In this document: positions 1-6,382 of the stretch, one piece after another
How the letters are laid out: the number at the start of each line of letters is the position of its first letter
How positions within the stretch are numbered: position 1 is the first letter of the stretch
Source of the DNA: UKL13-2 sp031431435
GTDB taxonomy: Bacteria; Pseudomonadota; Gammaproteobacteria; Burkholderiales; Usitatibacteraceae
DNA length: 12,062 nucleotides
Direction: 5' to 3'
NCBI GenBank assembly: GCA_031431435.1
Contig: JANPDI010000007.1
Span: forward strand, 1-12,062
Made by a program: the position numbers and the translations under genes
Notes under the pieces: model-generated
What the model was told of the DNA's origin: nothing
Databases searched by the model: none
What the model saw: the letters and a program-made list of their open reading frames with translations, nothing else

Positions 1-1052
1 GAAAAATTCGCCGTTGCTTCCGGCCGCAGATCGCTGAGGGTGAGGGCAACCTGTAACGGTTTGGCGGACTTTCTGGCGGGATATTTCTGCCAAAGCAGTT
101 CGACCGCGTGAATCAGCGCCAGCGTGTCCTCGGTGTCCTGCAAACGTGTGGTGGCTTCGAAGGTCGGTGCGTTCAGAAATTTGACCTTGATGGTGAGTGC
201 GCCGGTGGTGTGGCAGGCTTTGCGCAGCCGCATCGCCGCTTTTTGCGTGAGCCGGTTCAACACCGCCAGTGCATTGTCACGATCGCGCAGCTCCGGTGGC
301 AACACGTGTGAATGGCCGATCGAGCCCATTTCATTGTGTGGTTCGGACACTTCCTCGCCGCGCAGTTTCTTGTAGAAGCGCAAGCCACCGACGCCACCCC
401 AGATGCTGTGTAACTGATCGGGTGTTTGTGCATAAAGCTGATCAATGGTCATCACACCGGCCTGATGCAGACGCGCTTCCATATTGCCGCCGACACCGTT
501 GAGCGCCCGCAGGCCGAGGCGGGCGATTTTCTGCGGGACATCGTGTTCTTCGAGCACCACCAGCCCGTCGGGCTTCATCATATCTGAGGCGAGTTTGGCC
601 AAAAACAGATTGGGCGCAATACCGATCGACACCTTCATGTATTCACCGACCGTCGCCGCCAAGTGGCGCTTGATGTCCATCGACAGCTCTTTGGCGCGCT
701 CGACGGTTTTGTACCCGGATGGTAAATCACACACCATTTCGTCAATCGACAACACCTTGCGCACCGGCGCAATTTCGTCGACCGCCTTGACGGCGCGCTG
801 ATGAATATCAATATAGATCTCATGGCGCGCCACCACCAGCACGATGTCGGGAATGCGTTTTTTGGCTTCGCCGACGTTGGTCAGTGTTTTGACGCCAAAA
901 CGTTTGGCCTCAATGCTGGCGGCTATCAGGCAGGTCGAATCCGCCAGCATCGGCACCACCCCGACCGGCCGGCCGCGCAGCTCCGGGCGCACCTGTTGCT
1001 CGCAGGATGCAAAGTAAGAATTGAAGTCGACCAGTAGTGCGTTTACGGACAT
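1..1052 (-). CDS. Y-family (DinB/UmuC-type) translesion DNA polymerase, C-terminus cut by window edge
   Basis: An open frame runs from ATG at 1052 to the window edge without a stop (350 codons seen). Error-prone polymerases of this family copy past damaged template bases. Visible in the sequence: an N-terminal catalytic block DFNSYFASCEQ (residues 9-19), where D9 is the first metal ligand and F14 the likely steric gate; the palm motif SIDEM (102-106) with D104 and E105; an SIGIAPNLFLAKLASD block (142-157) typical of the family; and a helix-hairpin-helix-like GVGG at 186-189. The first block reads like UmuC (DVNAFYASCE) more than DinB (DMDCFFAAVE). The little finger and any clamp-binding motif would be partly or wholly off the window. 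An in-frame TAA lies four codons upstream, so ATG 1052 is the earliest possible start. There is no Shine-Dalgarno, which fits the predicted leaderless transcript. Family is certain; exact orthologue (dinB, umuC or a separate proteobacterial clade) is not, so no symbol is given. Confidence 0.93.
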   Translation of the reverse strand, partial: MSVNALLVDFNSYFASCEQQVRPELRGRPVGVVPMLADSTCLIAASIEAKRFGVKTLTNVGEAKKRIPDIVLVVARHEIYIDIHQRAVKAVDEIAPVRKVLSIDEMVCDLPSGYKTVERAKELSMDIKRHLAATVGEYMKVSIGIAPNLFLAKLASDMMKPDGLVVLEEHDVPQKIARLGLRALNGVGGNMEARLHQAGVMTIDQLYAQTPDQLHSIWGGVGGLRFYKKLRGEEVSEPHNEMGSIGHSHVLPPELRDRDNALAVLNRLTQKAAMRLRKACHTTGALTIKVKFLNAPTFEATTRLQDTEDTLALIHAVELLWQKYPARKSAKPLQVALTLSDLRPEATANF

Positions 1053-1058
1053 GCGCCA

Positions 1059-1087
1059 ATGTTACGCCTGTGCCAAAAGGCTGTAAA
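1059..1087 (-). promoter_or_regulatory. Predicted promoter of the Y-family polymerase, probably leaderless
   Basis: On the minus strand, TTTACA (1087-1082) and TAACAT (1064-1059) are separated by 17 bp, matching the sigma-70 consensus at 5/6 and 4/6. A start point about 7 nt after the -10 falls on or next to the ATG at 1052. Together with the missing Shine-Dalgarno this suggests a leaderless mRNA. The -35 hexamer lies inside the right half of the LexA box. Confidence 0.5.
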
Positions 1088-1096
1088 TAAATACAG
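1081..1096 (-). promoter_or_regulatory. LexA (SOS) box upstream of the Y-family polymerase
   Basis: On the minus strand the site reads CTGTATTTATTTACAG, which fits the gammaproteobacterial LexA consensus CTGT-N8-ACAG (E. coli ideal core CTGTATATATATACAG) at 14 of 16 positions. It lies 28 bp upstream of the polymerase ATG and overlaps the predicted -35 element, a position where LexA would block RNA polymerase. SOS control is the norm for Y-family polymerases, so sequence and context agree. Confidence 0.8.
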
Positions 1097-1112
1097 AAAT
1101 GTGGGAAAGTAA

Positions 1113-1135
1113 AAGTGTCCATCGGACGGACATTT
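1113..1135. repeat. Imperfect inverted repeat, possible operator
   Basis: Arms AAGTGTCC (1113-1120) and GGACATTT (1128-1135) pair at 7 of 8 positions around a 7-nt spacer; a nested GTCC-ATC-GGAC repeat lies at 1117-1127. It sits between the divergently oriented polymerase and the plus-strand genes, so it could be an operator. No regulator can be named. Confidence 0.3.
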
Positions 1136-1189
1136 CCAGCCTGTTTTGGCTCAAATGCCTCGTGGATATTGGTGTTTCGGGGATAAATA

Positions 1190-1360
1190 ATGTCTTGGGA
1201 CGACGGTGTTTTTGAAGGTATCCCCTGTTTGGATGCAGTGCAATCCGCCAGCGCGGACGACCAACAGGCCGACGATTTCTGCACTTGGTCGCGCAATGGT
1301 GGCGCACGTGGTGCGTTAGGCGAACAATCCATTCATTGCATCACTGAACCGATTTTTTGA
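1190..1360 (+). CDS. Possible small hypothetical protein (56 aa)
   Basis: An ATG-to-TGA frame of 57 codons including the stop. A GGGGA (1179-1183) lies 6 nt before the ATG. The predicted peptide is acidic in its first half (several DD pairs, DDQQADD), has three cysteines (residues 13, 31 and 50) and no membrane segment or recognisable domain. Its stop lies 10 bp before the next ATG and abuts the Shine-Dalgarno of the membrane-protein gene, as expected for a short leader gene in an operon. Against it: third-position GC is only about half, with no clear coding bias, and no family is recognised. It may be untranslated leader of the 1371 gene. Confidence 0.3.
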   Translation: MSWDDGVFEGIPCLDAVQSASADDQQADDFCTWSRNGGARGALGEQSIHCITEPIF

Positions 1361-1370
1361 GAGGCCTGAA

Positions 1371-1793
1371 ATGAAAACCATCGTTGCCAGCAACACCACC
1401 AAATTCTTGTTATGGATCCTGGTCGCCGTGCTCGCGTTGATCGCGGTTTCGTTCCTGATGGTACATCTGCACAACGTCCAGCAATGGGATGGCGGCCTTT
1501 ACCTGTTTGGTGATGACATGTCCGACTCGGTGCTCGGCTGGATGATTGCAGTACCGGTGTTGATTGTCGCAGCAGTGGTGACCATTGGCGCCCTGATGGG
1601 TGTCGGCATCATCCTCGCCGGCGTGGTTGCCATGGTGGTGGTGCTGGCATTGCTTGCGGCGATATTTGGCATCCTGATGGTAGTACTGCCGTTTGCGATA
1701 TTGCTTGCCGTGCCGGCGCTGATCATTTGGGGCATTGTGAAGCTGGTATCACGCAAGTCATACCAGCCGCGTGCCAACGGTGCCGCTATTTAA
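1371..1793 (+). CDS. Small integral membrane protein of unknown function (140 aa)
   Basis: GAGG at 1361-1364 lies 6 nt before the ATG, a good ribosome-binding site. The protein is almost entirely hydrophobic: predicted membrane helices at about 12-31, 56-78, 80-103 and 104-126. A polar loop at 32-55 (HLHNVQQWDGG...DDMSDS) follows helix 1, and a basic tail (SRKSYQPRANG) follows helix 4. With N-terminal and C-terminal charges this could place both ends in the cytoplasm and the 32-55 loop in the periplasm. No family is recognised and no enzymatic motif is visible. The last 8 bp overlap the convergent end of ttcA, so the two mRNAs would be complementary at their 3' ends. It is not part of an evident functional cluster; the upstream small ORF may be co-transcribed. 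Confidence 0.75.
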   Translation: MKTIVASNTTKFLLWILVAVLALIAVSFLMVHLHNVQQWDGGLYLFGDDMSDSVLGWMIAVPVLIVAAVVTIGALMGVGIILAGVVAMVVVLALLAAIFGILMVVLPFAILLAVPALIIWGIVKLVSRKSYQPRANGAAI

Positions 1794-2676
1794 ATGAAAT
1801 GACCCGGGCTGTCGCAGCGGGCGGCTCACACAGCGCTTCTTCGTCAAACACCTTGTCGCCGTCGTTATCCGCCACACCGGTCGCGCGCAAATTGGCAAAA
1901 TCATGCAGCTTGCGGTCAAGCAGATGCGACGGCGCCACATTCGATAACGCACGGAAAATATTTTCAATACGACCGGGAAATTTTTTGTCCCAATCGCGCA
2001 ACATCAGTTTGACCTGCTGACGTTGTAGATTATCCTGTGAGCCGCACAAATCGCATGGGATGATCGGAAACGTCTTCAAGTCCGCGTAGCTTTCCAGATC
2101 ACGCTCATCAACGTAAGCCAGTGGCCGGATAACAATATGTTTGCCGTTGTCCGAAACCAGCTTGGGCGGCATGGCCTTGAGTTTGGAGCCAAAAAATGCG
2201 TTGAGGAAAAACGTCTGCACAATGTCATCACGGTGATGGCCGAGCGCAATCTTGGTTGCACCCAATTCAGCCGCCACCCGGTAAATCACGCCGCGCCGCA
2301 GCCGCGAGCACAACGAACACATTGTCTTTCCCTCGGGAATGACCCGCTTGACGGTCGAATAGGTGTCTTGCTCCTCAATGCGAAACGGAATACCCAGACC
2401 GGTCAGATAATCCGGCAGGATGTGCGCGGGATAGCCGGGATGTTTTTGATCAAGATTGAAGGCAACAATCTCAAACGGTACCGGTGACTTTTCTTTCAGG
2501 CCGAGCAGCACGTCGAGCAGCGCGTAACTGTCTTTGCCCCCGGACAGGCACACCATGACACGGTCGTTTGCTTCGATCATGTTGAAATCGGCGATCGCCT
2601 CACCAACCTGCCGGCGCAGACGCTTGGCCAGTTTGTTGTGTTCAACCTGTTGTTTCTGGGTGACGACGGCATTCAT
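1786..2676 (-). CDS. ttcA: tRNA 2-thiocytidine(32) synthetase TtcA
   Basis: TtcA is a cytoplasmic [4Fe-4S] enzyme that adenylates and thiolates cytidine 32 in certain tRNAs. Seen here, numbered from the ATG: PP-loop SGGKDS (45-50) for ATP; the cysteine pair CSLC (120 and 123) followed by SRLRRG; GHHRDD (146-151); and CDLCGSQ (208-214), supplying the third cluster cysteine. The protein aligns with E. coli TtcA nearly end to end (296 against 311 residues). Start choice: ATG 2676 overlaps the TGA of the upstream SDR gene as ATGA, indicating translational coupling. A GTG two codons earlier (2682), with GGAAGG 5 nt before it, is the alternative. The gene is last in a two-gene minus-strand operon, and its stop lies inside the convergent 1371 gene. 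Confidence 0.96.
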   Translation of the reverse strand: MNAVVTQKQQVEHNKLAKRLRRQVGEAIADFNMIEANDRVMVCLSGGKDSYALLDVLLGLKEKSPVPFEIVAFNLDQKHPGYPAHILPDYLTGLGIPFRIEEQDTYSTVKRVIPEGKTMCSLCSRLRRGVIYRVAAELGATKIALGHHRDDIVQTFFLNAFFGSKLKAMPPKLVSDNGKHIVIRPLAYVDERDLESYADLKTFPIIPCDLCGSQDNLQRQQVKLMLRDWDKKFPGRIENIFRALSNVAPSHLLDRKLHDFANLRATGVADNDGDKVFDEEALCEPPAATARVISFK

Positions 2677-3452
2677 AGACACAACGACCTTCCACCATCA
2701 ACCGCGAGGATCTGTCCGGTCACATACGGCGCGTCCAACAATAAATATTTAACCGCGCCGGCAATGTCGTCTCCGGCACCAACACGTTTTAACGGAACCT
2801 GCGCAACAATGCGCGCGCGTTCAGCTTCCGGATATGCGGCGGTCTGTTCGGGCCACTGGATCGCCCCGGGCGAAACACCATTGACCCGGACATCTGGGGC
2901 AAGGTCGAGTGCCAATGAACGTGTGAGCCCGGCAAGGCCTGATTTGGCGACGTTATAAACGATAAAGTCCTTGAGTGGTTGCTCGGTATGGATATCAATA
3001 ATGTTGACGATGCCGCCGCGCGTTTCCCGCAAATAGGGTGCGGCGGCCTGCGACAAAAACAGTGGCGCTTTTAAATTGGAACCCATCAGGTCAAGCCAGT
3101 CGTCTTCACTGATGTTGCCAATCGGGGTTGGATAAAAAGACGAGGCATTGTTGACCACGCCATCCAGCCGGCCAAAACATGAATGGGCCTGATTGACCAA
3201 ACCTTTCAGCGCGTTGTAGGCCAACAGGTCGCCCTGCACCACTGCAGCCGATTTCGCGCGATGTGTATTGAGTGCAACGGCCAATTGATCGGCCTCTTTG
3301 CGCGAACGGTTACAGTGAATCACAACGTTGCACCCTGCCGCGTGCAGCGTACGGGTGATGACCGCACCCACGCGTTTGGCGGCGCCGGTGATCAACACGG
3401 CTTTCGGCGTGACAGAGATCGAAGATGTGGCGGAGGCGGAAGTGGCTGACAT
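2673..3452 (-). CDS. Pteridine reductase-like short-chain dehydrogenase (FolM/PTR1 type)
   Basis: A 259-residue classical SDR, expected to use NADPH to reduce a pterin such as dihydrobiopterin, dihydromonapterin or dihydrofolate. Seen in the sequence: cofactor motif TGAAKRVG (22-29), whose arginine is typical of NADPH-binding pteridine reductases; NNAS (101-104); YNVAK (166-170); and the C-terminal TGQILAVDGG (245-254). The residue usually serine in the SDR catalytic site is D153, 13 residues before Y166, the same Asp/Tyr spacing as in Leishmania PTR1 (D181/Y194). That is the main reason for the call. Start: ATG 3452 comes just before the Rossmann fold. The frame stays open to 3767, but that part is antisense to the methyltransferase gene. 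A Ser/Thr/Ala-rich stretch of about 14 residues precedes the fold. There is no Shine-Dalgarno, and TAAAAT lies 7 nt before the ATG, so a leaderless start is possible. The pterin substrate is inferred. Confidence 0.88.
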   Translation of the reverse strand: MSATSASATSSISVTPKAVLITGAAKRVGAVITRTLHAAGCNVVIHCNRSRKEADQLAVALNTHRAKSAAVVQGDLLAYNALKGLVNQAHSCFGRLDGVVNNASSFYPTPIGNISEDDWLDLMGSNLKAPLFLSQAAAPYLRETRGGIVNIIDIHTEQPLKDFIVYNVAKSGLAGLTRSLALDLAPDVRVNGVSPGAIQWPEQTAAYPEAERARIVAQVPLKRVGAGDDIAGAVKYLLLDAPYVTGQILAVDGGRSLCL

Positions 3453-3459
3453 AATGCGT

Positions 3460-3465
3460 ATTTTA
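3460..3465 (-). promoter_or_regulatory. Possible -10 element of the SDR-ttcA operon
   Basis: TAAAAT on the minus strand lies 7 nt before the SDR ATG, in the 27-bp gap between the divergent genes. No convincing -35 hexamer exists 16-18 bp upstream, so support is weak. If used, the transcript would start at or near the ATG. Confidence 0.3.
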
Positions 3466-3479
3466 GCCGACCCGCACGC

Positions 3480-4670
3480 GTGAAGACCCCCAACGATCTC
3501 CCGACAGGCAAAATGCCCCCGCCCGGCCCAGACGCGCTGGCGCACATCGCGGCGTGCACAACGATGTTGCAGGACGAGATTCGTCTTGCCGGCGGCTGGA
3601 TTTCGTTTGCAACCTTTATGGATCGTGCGTTGTATGCGCCGGGGCTGGGCTACTACGCGGCTGGTGCCCGCAAGTTTGGTCAGGCCGGCGACTTCATTAC
3701 GGCACCAGAGATTTCGCCGTTGTTTGGGGCGTGTATTGCCCGCAGCGTCGCCCCGACCCTGCAACACACCAACGGCAATTTACTCGAACTCGGCCCCGGT
3801 TCCGGCAGGTTGGCGTTTGACATGCTGCCGGCACTTGAATTGCTCGGTGCGTTACCCGAAAAATACCTGCTGCTGGAGGTTTCGGCCGATTTGCGCGCCC
3901 GGCAACGTGAAACACTCGCCACGCTGCCCGCGCATTTGTTCGACCGATGCGAGTGGATCGACACGTTGCCAGTGGATTTCATCGGGGCCATGGTCGCCAA
4001 TGAAGTGCTCGACGTGGTGCCGCTGCATTTGGTCAACTTTAGCGGTGGCGAGATGTTTGAGCGCGGCGTGACGCTAAAGGGCGATCAGTTCGTATGGCAG
4101 GATATGTCGGCATTGCCGGTCGATGTGCAAAAAATGGCCGGAGTGGTGAATCGCGAGGTTTTTCAACACCTGCCGCAAGACGGGTACCTGACCGAATTTA
4201 CCCCGCAGGCGACGGCGCTGACAGCATCGTTGGTGCAGGCGCTCAAGACCGGCGTGGTCCTGTTGATCGACTACGGCTTTCGCCGCGCCGAGTTTTATCA
4301 TCCCACCCGCCATACCGGTACGCTGATGTGCCACTACCGCCATCACGCCCACACCGACCCATTTTTGTTTCCGGGTTTACAAGACATTACCGCACACGTT
4401 GATTTCACGGCAATTGCCGAGGCCGGTGTTGATGCCGGCGGGGAATTGATCGGATATGCGACCCAGGCCAATTTTCTGCTCGGGGCGGGCATCACAGATT
4501 TGATTGCACAGCACGACCCCAATGACGCGGTGCGATATCTGGGATTGACCAATCAGGCGCAGCGGCTGTTGTCACCAGCTGAAATGGGTGAGTTTTTTAA
4601 GGTAATTGGCTTTGCAAAGGGCCGGCAAACCATTGACGCGTTGGCAAACGCGCGGCAACTGCCACTGTGA
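3480..4670 (+). CDS. Class I SAM-dependent methyltransferase, MidA/NDUFAF7 family (DUF185/COG1565)
   Basis: A 396-residue protein with the features of the MidA family. The eukaryotic member NDUFAF7 dimethylates an arginine of a complex I subunit during assembly; the bacterial substrate is not generally established. Seen here: ISFATFMDRALYAPGLGYY (41-59), the family N-terminal signature; GDFITAPEISPLFG (70-83); the SAM-binding glycine-rich motif LLELGPGSGRL (101-111); ANEVLDVVP (173-181); LLIDYGF (261-267); and GTLMCHYRHHAHTDPF (280-295). All major blocks are present, so the gene looks intact. The start is uncertain: GTG 3480 is the longest sensible choice, while ATG 3513 has a weak AGG 4 nt upstream and ATG 3567 would still keep the conserved region. 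It is transcribed away from the SDR-ttcA pair. Confidence 0.9.
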   Translation: MKTPNDLPTGKMPPPGPDALAHIAACTTMLQDEIRLAGGWISFATFMDRALYAPGLGYYAAGARKFGQAGDFITAPEISPLFGACIARSVAPTLQHTNGNLLELGPGSGRLAFDMLPALELLGALPEKYLLLEVSADLRARQRETLATLPAHLFDRCEWIDTLPVDFIGAMVANEVLDVVPLHLVNFSGGEMFERGVTLKGDQFVWQDMSALPVDVQKMAGVVNREVFQHLPQDGYLTEFTPQATALTASLVQALKTGVVLLIDYGFRRAEFYHPTRHTGTLMCHYRHHAHTDPFLFPGLQDITAHVDFTAIAEAGVDAGGELIGYATQANFLLGAGITDLIAQHDPNDAVRYLGLTNQAQRLLSPAEMGEFFKVIGFAKGRQTIDALANARQLPL

Positions 4671-4781
4671 GTGGGTTCCGGTTAGACTTAGGCCTTGGAC
4701 GTCAGGCAAGCCGGCAAACAGGCTGGTAAATCAGCTCGAAAAATCGACGCATTTAACCAAAACGCGCAGGGGGAAAACATC
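4671..4781 (+). other. Spacer carrying the pntA leader
   Basis: A 111-bp gap between the methyltransferase stop and pntA. It should hold the pntAB promoter, but no pair of hexamers stands out. A short AGCC/GGCT inverted repeat (4709-4724) is too weak to be called a terminator. The strong ribosome-binding site AGGGGGGA (4768-4775) lies 6 nt before the pntA ATG and decides its start. Confidence 0.5.
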
Positions 4782-6371
4782 ATGGGTCTCGTGATTGGTG
4801 TACCAAAGGAAGTGTTTGCCGGTGAAAAACGCGTGGCAACGGTCCCCGAGGTCGTTGAGAAACTGATCAAGCTCGGCTTCGCCGTCAGCGTAGAAGCGGG
4901 TGCCGGTGATGCCGCAAATTGTGATGATGCGTCGTATGTTGCGGCTGGTGCCAGCATCGCCGGCGATGGCCGGGCGTTGTGGGCGAATGCCGACGTCATC
5001 TTCAAGGTGCGGGCGCCGAGTCTGGAGGAGGTCGCGTTGATGCGCGAGGGCCAAACACTGATTTCGTTTATTTGGCCCGCGCAGACCCCGGACTTAATGA
5101 CGGCGATGACAGCCAGAAAAGTGACCATTCTGGCGATGGATTGTTTGCCACGTATGTTGTCGCGGGCGCAAAAGATGGATGCGCTCACCTCGATGGCCGG
5201 CATCAGTGGCTATCGCGCCGTGATCGAAGCGGCCAACGTGTTCGGGCGATTTTTCGCCGGTCAGATCACGGCCGCCGGCAAAGTGCCACCCGCCAAAGTG
5301 TTTATTGCCGGTGCCGGCGTGGCGGGTTTGGCCGCGATCGGCGCGGCGGCGAGCATGGGGGCAATCGTGCGCGCCAACGATACACGCGCCGAAGTCGCCG
5401 ACCAGGTGAAGTCTCTCGGTGGCGAGTTTGTTGCGGTCGATTACGCCGAAGAGGGCGGTGGCGGCGGCGGTTATGCCAAGGTCATGAGCGAAGGCTTTCA
5501 GCAGGCGCAACGGGAGATGTACGCAAAACAAGCGCGCGAAGTCGACATCATCATCACCACCGCACTGATTCCCGGCAAACCCGCGCCCAAACTCATCACC
5601 GCCGAGATGGTGCAATCGATGAAGGCCGGCAGTGTCATCGTCGATATGGCGGCCGAGCAAGGCGGCAATTGCGAGCTCACCGAGCCGGGAAAAGCCGTGG
5701 TCAAACACGGCGTCACGATCGTCGGTTACACCGATTTGACGAGTCGCCTCGCCAAACAGGCGTCAACGCTTTATGGCACCAACCTTTTCCGACTCGCCGA
5801 AGAACTGTGCAAAACCAAAGACGGCGTTATCAACGTCAACATGGAAGACGATGCGATTCGTGGCCTCACGGTGATCAAGGACGGTGCCGTGACCTGGCCC
5901 GCGCCCGCACCCAAACTTCCGGCTGTGCCGGCGCCGAAGCCGGCTGCCGCCGTTGTCGTCAAAAAAGGTCATGGTGCAGCATCGGCACCAATGTCAGGCG
6001 GCAAGCTGGCGGTGATGTTTGCGGTGGCAGCCGCGCTGTTCTGGTTTGTCGGCGCAAACGCACCGGCGGCATTTCTCGGCCATTTCACGGTGTTTGTGTT
6101 GGCGTGTTTTGTCGGCTACATGGTGGTGTGGAATGTCACGCCATCGTTGCATACGCCGTTGATGAGTGTCACCAACGCCATCAGCTCCATCATCGTCATC
6201 GGTGCGCTGGTACAAATTGCGCCGCCTGCGGTTGTCGGACTCCCCGGGCAATCGGCGCGACCGGATGAATTGATACGATGGTTTGCGGTGGTCGGCATTG
6301 CGCTGAGCGCCATCAATATGTTCGGCGGCTTTGCCGTCACCCAGCGCATGCTGGCCATGTTTCGGAAATAG
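4782..6371 (+). CDS. pntA: NAD(P) transhydrogenase subunit alpha
   Basis: Alpha subunit of the inner-membrane proton-translocating transhydrogenase, which uses proton inflow to drive hydride transfer from NADH to NADP+. The 529-residue protein has the fused E. coli-type layout. The NAD(H)-binding domain I (about 1-375) shows the GAGVAGLAA dinucleotide motif (177-185), RANDTRAEV (197-205), YAKVMSEGF (231-239), TTALIPGKPAPKLI (259-272) and GYTDLTSRLAKQASTLYGTNL (315-335). An Ala/Pro/Lys linker (375-405) follows. The membrane part (about 408-529) shows GHFTVFVLACFVGYMVVWN (433-451), TPLMSVTNAISS (458-469) and the end FGGFAVTQRMLAMFRK. Some bacteria split this into two genes; here it is one. The frame is open back to a TTG at 4695, but ATG 4782 has the strong Shine-Dalgarno and matches the family N-terminus. 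A run of six glycines (225-230) sits where E. coli has a short Gly/Ser loop. Confidence 0.97.
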   Translation: MGLVIGVPKEVFAGEKRVATVPEVVEKLIKLGFAVSVEAGAGDAANCDDASYVAAGASIAGDGRALWANADVIFKVRAPSLEEVALMREGQTLISFIWPAQTPDLMTAMTARKVTILAMDCLPRMLSRAQKMDALTSMAGISGYRAVIEAANVFGRFFAGQITAAGKVPPAKVFIAGAGVAGLAAIGAAASMGAIVRANDTRAEVADQVKSLGGEFVAVDYAEEGGGGGGYAKVMSEGFQQAQREMYAKQAREVDIIITTALIPGKPAPKLITAEMVQSMKAGSVIVDMAAEQGGNCELTEPGKAVVKHGVTIVGYTDLTSRLAKQASTLYGTNLFRLAEELCKTKDGVINVNMEDDAIRGLTVIKDGAVTWPAPAPKLPAVPAPKPAAAVVVKKGHGAASAPMSGGKLAVMFAVAAALFWFVGANAPAAFLGHFTVFVLACFVGYMVVWNVTPSLHTPLMSVTNAISSIIVIGALVQIAPPAVVGLPGQSARPDELIRWFAVVGIALSAINMFGGFAVTQRMLAMFRK

Positions 6372-6382
6372 GAGCCATCACC

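Noticed and set aside
910..1332. Minus-strand frames over the start of the polymerase and the 1053-1370 spacer
   Set aside because: They overlap the polymerase coding region in another frame, lack ribosome-binding sites and show no conserved motif.
3453..3767. N-terminal extension of the SDR frame
   Set aside because: The open frame continues for 105 codons but lies antisense to the methyltransferase; the SDR fold begins shortly after ATG 3452.
4695..4781. N-terminal extension of pntA from TTG 4695
   Set aside because: ATG 4782 has a strong Shine-Dalgarno and gives the family N-terminus; the extension has no homologous feature.
4979..6268. Long plus-strand frame (429 codons) inside pntA
   Set aside because: It is an alternate-frame shadow of pntA, extremely rich in Arg, His and Gln with no domain; pntA in the other frame matches its family throughout.
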